Shown here in pieces: positions 46,389-54,815 of a DNA stretch of 64,000 bases. The stretch covers positions 310,001 to 374,000 of the forward strand of contig NZ_BAABCA010000003.1 in assembly GCF_039538365.1 (NCBI RefSeq), given 5' to 3'. The stretch's first letter is position 1, and every line of letters begins with the position of its first letter. Below the pieces are notes generated by a model. That model did not search any database. It saw only the letters and a program-made list of their open reading frames with translations, and was not told the origin of the DNA. This DNA comes from Postechiella marina (GTDB lineage Bacteria; Bacteroidota; Bacteroidia; Flavobacteriales; Flavobacteriaceae). Made by a program: the position numbers and the translations under genes.

Positions 46389-46925
46389 TTAAATAGGTCT
46401 TTCAATATTTTGAGAATCGCGCTCTAGCTTTTTATTTATTTGAAAATTAAGATTAGAAAAAGCCTCGAACACTTCTTTTATAGTACCTGCCAATTCCAAT
46501 TTACTTATGTTAGATAGATTAACAAGGCTTTCTAATTTAAAAAATTTGGTTTCGAAGACCATAACTCGAGCTAAAATAGACGACGATTTTAACGATGCTG
46601 GTATATTTTTTTTAAAATCTAATAATAGGCTTTTTAAAATTTTACGATTATCTTTTAACTCCGTAAAATTAGCCTTTTTAACACCTAGCACAATTTGCTG
46701 AAGTTGAATGTATTCTCCCCAATCTTCAATAATTTTTCCTGCTTTGCTATCTAATCCAAAATCGATATAATTAAGTTTAGCTATATCGGCTTCTGTAATT
46801 ATTTGCGAAAGTTTTACCGCTTCTACCTCCAAATTTTCTGGAGCGGTTTCTTTAGAGTCTTTACAAGACAGTAGCACACATACTAAGCAAAATGGTATTA
46901 AAAATTTAAGCCTCATGTTATTCAT
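46389..46925 (-). CDS. Lipoprotein of unknown function
   Basis: The 178-residue protein has a lipoprotein signal (MRLKFLIPFCLVCVLLSC, with the cysteine at residue 21 if the ATG at 46925 is used). A second ATG three codons in is equally possible. The remainder is mostly helical, with repeated acidic-hydrophobic segments (QIITEADIAKLNYIDFGLDSKA, LKSLLLDFKKNIPASLKSSS, FFKLESLVNLSNISKLELA). I recognise no family. It is convergent with the TPR gene and divergent from hupE. Confidence 0.6.
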   Translation of the reverse strand: MNNMRLKFLIPFCLVCVLLSCKDSKETAPENLEVEAVKLSQIITEADIAKLNYIDFGLDSKAGKIIEDWGEYIQLQQIVLGVKKANFTELKDNRKILKSLLLDFKKNIPASLKSSSILARVMVFETKFFKLESLVNLSNISKLELAGTIKEVFEAFSNLNFQINKKLERDSQNIERPI

Positions 46926-46967
46926 TTTATATCGTAGTTTACAAAGATATGCTAATAGTTTATTTCT

Positions 46968-46997
46968 TTTGTCTAAATATTTTTAATTGTATATTTG
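46968..46997 (+). promoter_or_regulatory. Promoter of the hupE gene (TTTG, 18-base spacer, TATATTTG)
   Basis: TTTG at 46968-46971 and TATATTTG at 46990-46997 match the Bacteroidota -33 and -7 elements with an 18-base spacer, close to the usual 19. The ATG follows 31 bases after the -7 element. This is the best complete promoter in the window. Confidence 0.7.
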
Positions 46998-47028
46998 AGC
47001 CAATCCCCTAAATCTAATTTTTTATTTT

Positions 47029-47619
47029 ATGTTTGATACTTTTTTATTTAATGTAGAATATGGTATAAACCATGTACTAGACATTAACGCTTACGATCAC
47101 GTTTTATTTCTTATTGTTTTAACCATTCCGTATATATTTAGAGATTGGAAACGTGTATTACTACTTGTATCTACATTTACCTTAGGCCATACTTTATCTT
47201 TAATTCTTGCTGCTTATGGCGTAGTAAAAGTTAATGGCGCTTTAATAGAGTTTTTAATTCCGGTTACCATTTTAATTGTTGCAGTGTTTAATATTTTTAC
47301 CGCAGGAAAAGGCGCCAGAAAAGAACGCGTTGGTGTTTTATTTTTTACCACCTTATTTTTTGGCTTAGTACACGGGTTGGGCTTTGCGCGCGAGTTTCAA
47401 ATGCTATTAAGCAAAAACGATAACAAACTTATTTTACTACTAGAGTTTGCTTTAGGTATAGAAATTGCCCAGGTTATAATTGTATTTATTGTTTTATTTT
47501 TAGGATATATTATACAAACTGTTTTTAGATTTTCTAAACGCGACTGGATTATGGTTGTATCTGCCATTGTGGTTGGTTTGGTTATCCCTATGTTGCTGAA
47601 TAGCGATTTTTTAGCGTAA
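47029..47619 (+). CDS. HupE/UreJ-family membrane protein
   Basis: The 196-residue protein is integral to the inner membrane, with about six helices. GINHVLDINAYDHVLFLIVL near the start and FTLGHTLSLILA and FGLVHGLGFA with conserved His residues are the HupE/UreJ_2 signature; members have been linked to nickel, copper or other transition-metal handling. No hydrogenase or urease genes occur in the window, so the metal is not indicated. It lies upstream of a dCMP deaminase-ctpA pair, separated by repeat copy C, so it is a separate unit. Confidence 0.8.
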   Translation: MFDTFLFNVEYGINHVLDINAYDHVLFLIVLTIPYIFRDWKRVLLLVSTFTLGHTLSLILAAYGVVKVNGALIEFLIPVTILIVAVFNIFTAGKGARKERVGVLFFTTLFFGLVHGLGFAREFQMLLSKNDNKLILLLEFALGIEIAQVIIVFIVLFLGYIIQTVFRFSKRDWIMVVSAIVVGLVIPMLLNSDFLA

Positions 47620-47691
47620 ATTTTCTAAAAATTTTAACGTACTAGCATTGTAATTAAAATAGTAACCAAGTATCTTCGTTATACTATACAT

Positions 47692-47770
47692 GCGTTAGGG
47701 ATTGATGCGGCATCCTTTTTTGTTTTTCTCAAAAAAGATATAGCGGAAAGCCCGACCCTTGTGGTAACGC
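47692..47770. repeat. Intergenic palindromic repeat, copy C
   Basis: This 79-base element begins GCGTTAGGGATTGA, as copies A and B do, contains a hairpin CTTTTTTG with CAAAAAAG (loop TTTTTCT), the block AAAGCCCGACCC and ends GGTAACGC. It lies just before the dCMP deaminase start at 47785; an alternative GTG at 47761 of the same frame falls inside the repeat, which supports the ATG at 47785. Confidence 0.8.
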
Positions 47771-47784
47771 TAAAATTATTTTAC

Positions 47785-48219
47785 ATGCCAAATAACACTA
47801 AACAACACAAGTACGACAAAGCTTATTTACGAATTGCCAAAGAATGGGGTAAATTATCGTATTGCAAGCGTAAACAAGTTGGCGCACTTATTGTAAAAGA
47901 TAGAATGATTATCTCTGATGGGTACAACGGTACGCCTTCTGGATTCGAGAATTTTTGTGAAGACGACGAAGGATACACCAAATGGTACGTTTTACATGCC
48001 GAAGCTAATGCTATTTTAAAAGTAGCTGCATCTACCCAATCGTGTAAAGGCTCTACATTATACATTACCTTATCGCCTTGTAAAGAGTGCAGCAAATTAA
48101 TACACCAAGCTGGTATTGTAAAAGTTATTTATCATCAAGCTTACAAAGACGATTCTGGATTAAAATTTTTAGAAAAAGCTGGCATAGAACTAGAACTAGT
48201 TGAAGATATAAACGCATAA
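47785..48219 (+). CDS. Deoxycytidylate deaminase (dCMP deaminase)
   Basis: The 144-residue enzyme converts dCMP to dUMP, feeding thymidylate synthesis. Zinc ligands are in HAEANA (His71, Glu73 catalytic) and SPCKEC (Cys99, Cys102). The N-terminal SYCKRKQVGALIVKDRMIISDGYNGTPSGFENFC block is typical of ComEB-type deaminases. An upstream GTG at 47761 in the same frame is inside repeat copy C, so the ATG at 47785 (MPNNTKQ) is used. The S41 protease gene starts four bases after the stop, indicating an operon. Confidence 0.92.
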   Translation: MPNNTKQHKYDKAYLRIAKEWGKLSYCKRKQVGALIVKDRMIISDGYNGTPSGFENFCEDDEGYTKWYVLHAEANAILKVAASTQSCKGSTLYITLSPCKECSKLIHQAGIVKVIYHQAYKDDSGLKFLEKAGIELELVEDINA

Positions 48220-48223
48220 ATTA

Positions 48224-49813
48224 ATGTTGTCTAAAAAAAAATATTTACCGCTTATTATTGGTGTTGCTGTTGCTACAGGTGTTTTTGTTGGCGGAAAATT
48301 AAATTTTAGCGATTCTTCGGATAGATTATTTACATCTAACAGTAAAAAAGATAAACTTAACAGACTTATTGATTTTATTGATTTTGAATATGTTGATGAT
48401 GTAAATACAGATAGCATTGTTGATGTAACTGTAAATGGGATACTAAATAATCTCGATCCGCATTCGGTATACATACCTAAAGAGCAACTAGAAAGCTCTA
48501 CAGAAAACATGAAAGGTAATTTTGTAGGTATTGGCGTTAGCTTTTACACCTACAAAGATACCATTGCAGTAATTAGACCTATAGAAAATGGCCCTAGCGA
48601 AAAAGCTGGTATTAAGAGTGGCGACCGCATTATAATGGCTAATAACGATACGCTTTTGGGCAATAAACTTAAAGATGGAGAAATTGTAAAAAAGCTTAAA
48701 GGTACATTAAACAGTAAGGTTAACTTAAAAATATACAGAAAAGGCGAACCAGAACTTATAAATTTTACCGTAAAACGATCTAACATCCCTATAAAAAGTG
48801 TAGATGCATCTTATATGTTAACCGAAAAATTGGGCTACATAAAGGTAAATAGGTTTGCAGAGTCTACTTATAAAGAATTTAAAAAAGGCTTAGATAAATT
48901 ACAAAACTTAGGAGCTACAGAAATTGCTCTAGATTTACGCGATAACCCAGGTGGTTTTTTAAGCATAGCAGAACAAATGGTGGATGAGTTTTTAGAAGAC
49001 GATAAACTAATATTGTTTACTAAAAACAAACGTGGTAAAATAGAAAAAAGTTTTGCTACAGATGAAGGTGATTTTGAAAAAGGAAACATATATGTTTTAA
49101 TTAACGAAAACTCGGCATCGGCTAGCGAAATTGTTGCTGGAGCGCTTCAAGACAACGATAAAGGAACTATAGTTGGTAGGCGATCTTACGGAAAAGGACT
49201 TGTACAACGCGAAATGGACTTAGGAGATGGTAGCGCAGTGCGTTTAACGGTTTCTAGATATTACACACCTACCGGAAGATCGATACAACGCCCTTACGAT
49301 AAAGGCAACAAAGATTATTACGACGAGTATTTTGATAGATTAAATAGCGGAGAACTACTTGATGCAGAAAAAATTGAAGTTGCAGACTCTTTAAAATTTA
49401 CAACACCAAAAGGCAAAGTAGTTTATGGTGGTGGCGGTATTATACCCGATGTGTTTGTACCCATAGATAATAGTATGCATAACGAAACGCTTAGCTACTT
49501 GCAACGTCGTGGCTTTATAGCATATTTTGTTTTTGAAGAGTTAGAAAAAGACAGAAGTATTTACAGTAACTTCTCTAAACGCGATTTTATTGATAACTTT
49601 AAAATTACTGACGATTTTGTTTTAAAATTTCAGGAATATTTAAATATTAGAACAACATCGCAAATAACGTTTGTAGCCTATCACGACGAGGTAAAACAAT
49701 ACTTAAAAGCGACTCTTGCAGATCAGCTTTTTGGTAACGGTGCTTTTGAAGAAATTTTTAATCAGCGTGATATTATGATTGACGAAGTTATTAAGCTAAG
49801 TGATGGTGAGTAG
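48224..49813 (+). CDS. S41-family C-terminal processing peptidase
   Basis: The 529-residue protein has an N-terminal membrane anchor (about residues 7-25), a PDZ-like domain (about 93-185, with GIGVSFYTYKDT and AGIKSGDRIIMANN) and the S41 protease domain. The catalytic serine lies in NSASASE (296-302) and the lysine is Lys324 in YGKG, the dyad of Tsp/Prc/CtpA peptidases, which cleave C-terminal tails of periplasmic proteins. Residues 240-246 (DNPGGFL) form the substrate-side loop. It is co-transcribed with the dCMP deaminase gene, with no evident functional link. Confidence 0.92.
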   Translation: MLSKKKYLPLIIGVAVATGVFVGGKLNFSDSSDRLFTSNSKKDKLNRLIDFIDFEYVDDVNTDSIVDVTVNGILNNLDPHSVYIPKEQLESSTENMKGNFVGIGVSFYTYKDTIAVIRPIENGPSEKAGIKSGDRIIMANNDTLLGNKLKDGEIVKKLKGTLNSKVNLKIYRKGEPELINFTVKRSNIPIKSVDASYMLTEKLGYIKVNRFAESTYKEFKKGLDKLQNLGATEIALDLRDNPGGFLSIAEQMVDEFLEDDKLILFTKNKRGKIEKSFATDEGDFEKGNIYVLINENSASASEIVAGALQDNDKGTIVGRRSYGKGLVQREMDLGDGSAVRLTVSRYYTPTGRSIQRPYDKGNKDYYDEYFDRLNSGELLDAEKIEVADSLKFTTPKGKVVYGGGGIIPDVFVPIDNSMHNETLSYLQRRGFIAYFVFEELEKDRSIYSNFSKRDFIDNFKITDDFVLKFQEYLNIRTTSQITFVAYHDEVKQYLKATLADQLFGNGAFEEIFNQRDIMIDEVIKLSDGE

Positions 49814-49834
49814 TTGTGTATTATAAAACCTTAG

Positions 49835-50443
49835 TTAAACAACAACCTTATCGTGTACTTTAGTGTGTTTACCATTATTCCAAAATGTTAAAATATCTGT
49901 AGCCACGTGCGCTCCACTACCAGAACATATGGCAAATTGGCTACGCCAACCCGCTAACGCACCTGCAACATACAGGTTTTCTTGAACTAAATGATCTATG
50001 TTTTTTAACCAAATACGATCTTTCTCTACAGCTGCTCTTGGGTGCGGTTCTATATACTGCTCCAGCCCTTTTATAGTTATTAAATTTGTATAACCAACAG
50101 CTATTACAACTTGCTTTGCTGCATATGCAGCTTTATTAGTTATAACATTAAAACCTGTATGGGTTTTAACTACTTCTGTAACTTTTTCGTTATCTATTTG
50201 CTCTACATCTGGATAAAGTTCTGCTAGCTGATTTTTACCATCTTCTAAAACAGAAGCTCCTAATGTACCTGGTTTTAAACCTAAAACATTATTAAACAAG
50301 GCGGTTTGCAAATGCGATGTTTTTTGGTGTATAACAATACCCACACGTTTATCTTTGGCAAACGCTTTATTTTTTGCAGAACCTAACACTAGCGCGCAAG
50401 ATAAACCTGCAGCTCCACCACCTATAATTAAAGCATCATACAT
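49835..50443 (-). CDS. Minimal NAD(P)/FAD-type oxidoreductase (thioredoxin-reductase-like)
   Basis: The 202-residue protein has the FAD-binding motif GGGAAGLSCAL (8-18), the dinucleotide segment VVIAVGYTNL (about 111-120) and a C-terminal ENLYVAGALAGWRSQFAICSGSGAHVATDIL that matches the FAD end-motif of thioredoxin reductase-like enzymes. It is only 202 residues against about 310, and has no redox CxxC; the inserted NAD(P) domain is missing. It is probably a reduced flavoprotein of the 'GidA-like/TrxR-like' kind; activity unknown. Its start overlaps the end of the small membrane gene upstream by eight bases. Confidence 0.75.
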   Translation of the reverse strand: MYDALIIGGGAAGLSCALVLGSAKNKAFAKDKRVGIVIHQKTSHLQTALFNNVLGLKPGTLGASVLEDGKNQLAELYPDVEQIDNEKVTEVVKTHTGFNVITNKAAYAAKQVVIAVGYTNLITIKGLEQYIEPHPRAAVEKDRIWLKNIDHLVQENLYVAGALAGWRSQFAICSGSGAHVATDILTFWNNGKHTKVHDKVVV

Positions 50444-50645
50444 TCTTACTCTCTTTTACTTTTTGCTCTATACGTTTAGACACTCTTAAAATAGACATCA
50501 TTACAATAACGCAAAGCGATGCCACAATTGTAATTAAAGCCACTGTGCTTTGCCCCTCAAATGGTGCGCTAAAATTTACCTGAGTAATATTAAAAGCCAT
50601 TAAGCCTAATGCAATAACACTTATTATAATAGTAAAAATTTTCAT
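50436..50645 (-). CDS. Small membrane protein of unknown function
   Basis: The 69-residue product has two hydrophobic helices: residues 3-22 (IFTIIISVIALGLMAFNI) and 35-58 (TVALITIVASLCVIVMMSIL), followed by a lysine-rich tail RVSKRIEQKVKESKNV. It lies between marC and the flavoprotein gene on the same strand, 15 bases after marC and overlapping the flavoprotein start by eight bases. That arrangement makes it a real gene of a three-gene operon. I do not recognise a family. Confidence 0.65.
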   Translation of the reverse strand: MKIFTIIISVIALGLMAFNITQVNFSAPFEGQSTVALITIVASLCVIVMMSILRVSKRIEQKVKESKNV

Positions 50646-50660
50646 AATCTCTTTTATTTT

Positions 50661-51254
50661 TTAAACAACATCAAACAACGCCTTAATGTTGTGAGCAAAT
50701 AGTTTTACTGCAATAGCAAGTAAAATTACTCCAAATACTTTACGAATTATATTAATTCCGTTTTGACCAATAATGCGCTCTATTTTAGCCGATGTTTTTA
50801 ATACTATAAAAATAATAATAACATTCATTATAACAGCAATAATGATGTTTTCTATTCTAAATTCTGCTCGTAAAGATAATAAAGTTGTTAAACTACCTGG
50901 TCCTGCAATAAGTGGAAATGCCAACGGAAAAACTGCTGTGGTTAACGAGTTATTTTCTTCTTCTTTATAAAGTGTTATGCCTAAAATCATTTCTAAAGCA
51001 ATAAAAAACAAGATAAAAGAACCAGCAACAGCAAACGAGTTTACATCAATACCAATAAGGTTTAATATGCTTTTTCCTAAAAATAAAAATACAATTAAAA
51101 TAACACCTGCAATTATAGATGCCTTCTCACTTTGAATATGCCCTGCTTTTTTACGCAAGTCTATAACAATAGGCACATTGCCTATAATATCTATTACAGC
51201 AAAAAGAATCATAAACGCTGTAAATACTTCTTTAAAATCAAATTGCAAAGCCAT
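50661..51254 (-). CDS. MarC-family inner-membrane protein
   Basis: From the ATG at 51254 (MALQFDFKEVFTAFM) the protein has 197 residues and six hydrophobic helices. An open frame extends upstream by 40 codons but would enter the divergent promoter region and does not resemble the family. IDIIGNVPIVIDL (about 22-34), FPLAFPLIAGPGSLTTLLSL and RKVFGVILLAIAVKLFAHNIK are the family's blocks. Members are called NAAT transporters but their substrate is debated. It is the first gene of the operon with the small membrane protein and the flavoprotein. A -7 element TACTTTTG lies 37 bases upstream. Confidence 0.85.
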   Translation of the reverse strand: MALQFDFKEVFTAFMILFAVIDIIGNVPIVIDLRKKAGHIQSEKASIIAGVILIVFLFLGKSILNLIGIDVNSFAVAGSFILFFIALEMILGITLYKEEENNSLTTAVFPLAFPLIAGPGSLTTLLSLRAEFRIENIIIAVIMNVIIIFIVLKTSAKIERIIGQNGINIIRKVFGVILLAIAVKLFAHNIKALFDVV

Positions 51255-51291
51255 AAAGTTTAAATGTTTTACGAAATTCTCAAATTTTCGG

Positions 51292-51299
51292 CAAAAGTA
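51292..51299 (-). promoter_or_regulatory. Candidate -7 element for marC (TACTTTTG)
   Basis: On the minus strand TACTTTTG matches TAnnTTTG, 37 bases upstream of the marC ATG at 51254. It supports the shorter marC start. Confidence 0.5.
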
Positions 51300-51335
51300 G
51301 ATTATTATATTAATTAAATTGAACAATAGATTAAC

Positions 51336-51343
51336 TATTTTTG
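51336..51343 (+). promoter_or_regulatory. Candidate -7 element for the DUF3109 gene (TATTTTTG)
   Basis: TATTTTTG matches TAnnTTTG and lies 22 bases upstream of the ATG at 51366, divergent from the marC promoter about 40 bases away. Confidence 0.5.
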
Positions 51344-51365
51344 CATAGTACAAGATAAAAATTTT

Positions 51366-51929
51366 ATGTTTCAACTAGGAAAAACCATTATCTCTGAAGA
51401 GATTATAAAAAAAGATTTTTTATGCAACCTATCTGCTTGTAAAGGTGCTTGTTGCATTGATGGAGATGCTGGCGCGCCACTAGAAGCCGAAGAAACTAAA
51501 ATACTAGAAGATATTTATCCAAAAGTAAAACCTTTTTTACGACAAGAAGGTATTGAAGCTATAGAAGCTCAAGGCACTTTTATAACTACAGAAGAAGGCT
51601 ATTTAGAAACCCCGCTTATTAATGAGGCAGATTGTGCTTATGTTATTTTCGATGAAAAAAACGTGGCTCTTTGTGCTATTGAAGAAGCATATAACCAAGG
51701 AGAAATAGCATGGAAAAAACCTGTTTCTTGTCACCTATATCCTATTAGAGTTAATGATTACACAGAATTTTCTGCGGTAAATTACCATAAGTGGCAAATT
51801 TGCGACGATGCTTGTCAACTTGGCGAAGAGCTGGGTGTACCAGTATATAAGTTTGTAAAAGAAGCTTTAATTAGAAAGTTTGGAGAAGATTGGTATGCAG
51901 AACTAGAAAAAACAGCAGAAACATTATAA
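51366..51929 (+). CDS. DUF3109 cysteine-rich protein
   Basis: The 187-residue protein has nine cysteines: 20, 25, 29, 30, 90, 103, 122, 146 and 150. The pattern C-x4-C-x3-CC near the N-terminus and the later NEADCAYVIFD, ALCAIE, SCHLYPIR and ICDDAC identify it as the conserved DUF3109 (YkgJ-like) family, in which cysteines bind zinc or an iron-sulfur cluster. No function is established. It is cytoplasmic, a single gene ended by a strong terminator at 51934. Confidence 0.8.
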   Translation: MFQLGKTIISEEIIKKDFLCNLSACKGACCIDGDAGAPLEAEETKILEDIYPKVKPFLRQEGIEAIEAQGTFITTEEGYLETPLINEADCAYVIFDEKNVALCAIEEAYNQGEIAWKKPVSCHLYPIRVNDYTEFSAVNYHKWQICDDACQLGEELGVPVYKFVKEALIRKFGEDWYAELEKTAETL

Positions 51930-51933
51930 ACCA

Positions 51934-51969
51934 AAAAATCCTGATTTGCTTAAAATCAGGATTTTTTTT
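51934..51969 (+). terminator. Terminator of the DUF3109 gene
   Basis: AAAAATCCTGATTT (51934-51947) and AAATCAGGATTTTT (51953-51966) form a 14-base-pair stem with a five-base loop, followed by T. It may also end the opposing phytase-like gene, which stops at 51988. Confidence 0.85.
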
Positions 51970-51987
51970 CATTATATATTCTACATC

Positions 51988-53292
51988 TTAAAAGTTTACT
52001 ATATATAAGGTGTTACCATCTATATTTTCGTTTGTTTCTGTATTCGATATGTATTTTTGGATAGTCGCACTATCATTACCCGTCCATACTGCAAAATCGT
52101 CATCATTAATAACCCCTATGGTATTTGCGTTAATTAACCAAATACCTTCAAGCTTATCGTGCGGATAATCACCTAAGGCAGCAATTAAATCTACAGCCAA
52201 TGTTTTAGTAACTGGCACAATACCAGCAGCTGTTAACTCATCCCAAGTAGATTGCTCTATAGTATTACCGTTTATTAGTTTCCCGTTTAAAGTATCATTA
52301 GCATCAGACACATCGGTAGCATTCGAAATATCTATTTTATAAATATGCTTTTGCACCTCACTTTTATTTGTGTCTTTTGTAAAAGCACCATCTCGTTCTA
52401 CAATTAAAAACTCAGTATTACTTAAAGCTACAATTTCTGAGTTAGAATTTTTAGCCTTTTCTTGTTTGTGCAAATACTGTTTAGTCGCTCCCGTTTCAAT
52501 ATCGAAAGTTACAATTCTTGTAATTGTAAAATCGGCAACCTCTGCTTTACTTGGGTTATATAATGTAGACTGCATAATACCAACTAAAGTAGTTTCGTCT
52601 GGTGTAATAGCCAAACCTTCCATACCTCTGTTTGCCCATCTGGTTTCTAAAACCGCTGGTAATTTTCTATCTCCAGACTCTCCCTTAATTCCCTTTGGAC
52701 TAAGTCTTTCTATTTGTTTCCCATTAGCATCAAAGTGCACAATATGAGGTCCGTATTCATCAGACACCCAAAAAGAACCATCTTTCATCGCGACTAAACC
52801 TTCGCTATCTAAACCATATTTATCAGCACTTAAAACAGTTACCTTATCTTCATCATAAGCAATTTCTCCTGTAGCACCATATCCTTCTGGATTAGGTTTT
52901 CCGCTAATTAATTCTCCAGACGGGTTGCTAAACAAAATTTCATTTTTCATTTCTACAGTTCCATCTGTATTTAATTTAAAATGACCAATTCTTGGAGTAT
53001 AATCTGGAGTTGGAAAAATTTTATTACTTCCAAATTTTATATTCGCTCCCCTATCTGTTAAAGCATAAAACTCACCTTCGTTTGTTGGGTGTGCAGTAGC
53101 AGCAGAACCAAAACCTCCGTTTCTAACCTCAACACCATTTTCTGTTTTTAAAACAGTATATGGTAATTTAACACCAGAATCTGCAATTTGCGGTAATTCG
53201 TATTTAACCGATGCATCATCATCGTTATTGCAAGATAAAAATCCGAAAGCAACAACTGCAAATAATGTTGCCTTACTAATACTTTTGTACAT
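51988..53292 (-). CDS. Phytase-like esterase lipoprotein (PF13449 type)
   Basis: The 434-residue protein has a lipoprotein signal (ATLFAVVAFGFLSC, Cys21) and the acidic beta-propeller-like sequence of the 'esterase-like activity of phytase' family: GGFGSAATAHPTNEGEFYALTDRG, DSEGLVAMKDGSFWVSDEYGPHI (about 160-180), NRGMEGLAITPDETTL and HDKLEGIWLINANTIGVINDDDF. Members have been found beside alkaline phosphatase systems and are secreted. It does not resemble the true beta-propeller phytase at 18950 beyond the propeller style. The substrate is unproven; phosphoester or a sugar ester are plausible. The gene stands alone. Confidence 0.82.
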   Translation of the reverse strand: MYKSISKATLFAVVAFGFLSCNNDDDASVKYELPQIADSGVKLPYTVLKTENGVEVRNGGFGSAATAHPTNEGEFYALTDRGANIKFGSNKIFPTPDYTPRIGHFKLNTDGTVEMKNEILFSNPSGELISGKPNPEGYGATGEIAYDEDKVTVLSADKYGLDSEGLVAMKDGSFWVSDEYGPHIVHFDANGKQIERLSPKGIKGESGDRKLPAVLETRWANRGMEGLAITPDETTLVGIMQSTLYNPSKAEVADFTITRIVTFDIETGATKQYLHKQEKAKNSNSEIVALSNTEFLIVERDGAFTKDTNKSEVQKHIYKIDISNATDVSDANDTLNGKLINGNTIEQSTWDELTAAGIVPVTKTLAVDLIAALGDYPHDKLEGIWLINANTIGVINDDDFAVWTGNDSATIQKYISNTETNENIDGNTLYIVNF

Positions 53293-53746
53293 TGTTTGTT
53301 TTATTTGTATGTTTTTTTAAAAGTAAATCTTGCACATTACCTTAATAAACGAGATGTATTAAGCTAGGGTTAATTTTCCTTATTATTTTAACAAATATGT
53401 TTAGAATACCTTAACATGTCCCTGCTATAAATTGACGAAAATCATGGTAAAAATAGTTTTTACATAAGCAACTTTAAACCAAACATTTTACTTCATTTTT
53501 TTGTTTACCAAAACATCAATATTCATGGGAGCTCAGACACCACAAGACTTTACAACACATTACAAACCAGATATTTACTCTTTGTAAAAATTAACTACCA
53601 AAACAATAAAATTCTTATGCTTTGTTAAAAACTTGTTGACAATGTTTATAACTAAACCTTTCTTTTAACGCTACATTTTCCAATCTTTGTTATCCCGAAA
53701 CTAAAGCACTATTTCGTCTAAAAATTTACATTTAAAACAGCAAACC
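53293..53746. other. Divergent intergenic region, phytase-like lipoprotein / nrdB
   Basis: This 454-base AT-rich region holds the divergent promoters. AATCTTTG at 53682-53689 is a one-base-off match to TAnnTTTG, about 57 bases upstream of the nrdB ATG. A TTGACA at 53636-53641 is followed too closely by TATAAC to form a sigma-70 promoter. I see no RNA gene, and no classical NrdR box was recognised. Confidence 0.4.
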
Positions 53747-54727
53747 ATGTCGCAGGCTATAGAACCTATTTTACAAGAAAACAAAGATCGTTTTGTTATA
53801 TTTCCTATTCAACATAATGATATTTGGGATTGGTATAAAAAACAAGAGGCTAGCATCTGGACTGCTGAAGAAATTGATTTGCACCAAGATTTAAATGATT
53901 GGAACAATAAATTAAATGATGATGAACGTTACTTTATTAAACACATTTTAGCATTTTTTGCTGCTAGTGATGGTATTGTAAACGAAAACTTAGCCGAAAA
54001 TTTTGTATCTGAAGTACAATACTCTGAAGCAAAATTCTTTTATGGTTTTCAAATTATGATGGAGAATATTCACTCTGAAGTATACTCTTTATTAATTGAC
54101 ACTTACGTAAAAGACGACAAAGAAAAAGACGCTTTATTTAATGCTATAGAAGTCTTTCCTGCTATTAAAGAAAAGGCAGAATGGGCACTTAAATGGATAG
54201 ACTCACCAAGTTTTGCAGAACGTTTAATTGCTTTTGCAGCTGTAGAGGGTATTTTCTTCTCTGGTAGTTTTTGTTCTATTTTCTGGCTTAAAAAACGAGG
54301 TTTATTACCAGGTTTAACATTCTCTAACGAACTTATTTCTAGAGACGAAGGTCTTCATTGTGATTTTGCAGTACACTTACATGAAAATCATATTGTAAAT
54401 AAAGTACCTAAAGACAGAATTACCGAGATTTTAACAAACGCTTTAGACATTGAAAGATCATTTATTACAGAATCTCTTCCTGTAAGTTTAATAGGAATGA
54501 ATTCTAAATTAATGACACAATACTTAGAGTTTGTAACCGATAGATTATTAGGTGAATTTGGTTGTGATAAAGTATACAACACTTCTAATCCTTTCGACTT
54601 TATGGACATGATTTCTTTACAAGGAAAAACTAATTTCTTTGAAAAACGTGTTGGAGACTACCAAAAAGCTGGTGTTCTTAATAAAGAAGATGATAAAGAC
54701 AAATTCAGTTTCGACGCCGATTTTTAA
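53747..54727 (+). CDS. nrdB: Ribonucleotide reductase class Ia small subunit
   Basis: The R2 subunit houses the di-iron centre and the tyrosyl radical that initiates ribonucleotide reduction. In this 326-residue protein iron ligands include Asp75 (SDGIVNEN), Glu106 and His109, and Tyr113 sits in the E-x2-H-x3-Y arrangement expected for the radical tyrosine. AVEGIFFSGSFCSIFWLKKRG supplies the later Glu ligand and helix, and RDEGLHCDFA the final Glu and His. The gene is upstream of nrdA, 290 bases apart, which is large for one operon; nrdA has its own -7 element. Confidence 0.95.
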   Translation: MSQAIEPILQENKDRFVIFPIQHNDIWDWYKKQEASIWTAEEIDLHQDLNDWNNKLNDDERYFIKHILAFFAASDGIVNENLAENFVSEVQYSEAKFFYGFQIMMENIHSEVYSLLIDTYVKDDKEKDALFNAIEVFPAIKEKAEWALKWIDSPSFAERLIAFAAVEGIFFSGSFCSIFWLKKRGLLPGLTFSNELISRDEGLHCDFAVHLHENHIVNKVPKDRITEILTNALDIERSFITESLPVSLIGMNSKLMTQYLEFVTDRLLGEFGCDKVYNTSNPFDFMDMISLQGKTNFFEKRVGDYQKAGVLNKEDDKDKFSFDADF

Positions 54728-54794
54728 TCAAAAATAATTTTATGCAGAATTCAAAAGGTTCTCTTTTTGATATTTTGACAACGATTAAAATGAC

Positions 54795-54815
54795 TTTTCT
54801 ATTTTAAATAGAAAA
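54795..54815. promoter_or_regulatory. 21-base palindrome between nrdB and nrdA
   Basis: TTTTCTATTT (54795-54804), one T, and AAATAGAAAA (54806-54815) form a perfect inverted repeat without loop room for a strong hairpin (a single central base). It looks more like a protein-binding operator than a terminator. It lies 67 bases after nrdB and about 130 before the nrdA -7 element. Confidence 0.4.

Noticed and set aside
47761..47784. GTG start for the dCMP deaminase
   Set aside because: It falls inside repeat copy C; the ATG at 47785 gives the family length.
53636..53652. Sigma-70-like TTGACA/TATAAC promoter before nrdB
   Set aside because: The two hexamers are separated by only about five bases, and Bacteroidota use a different consensus.
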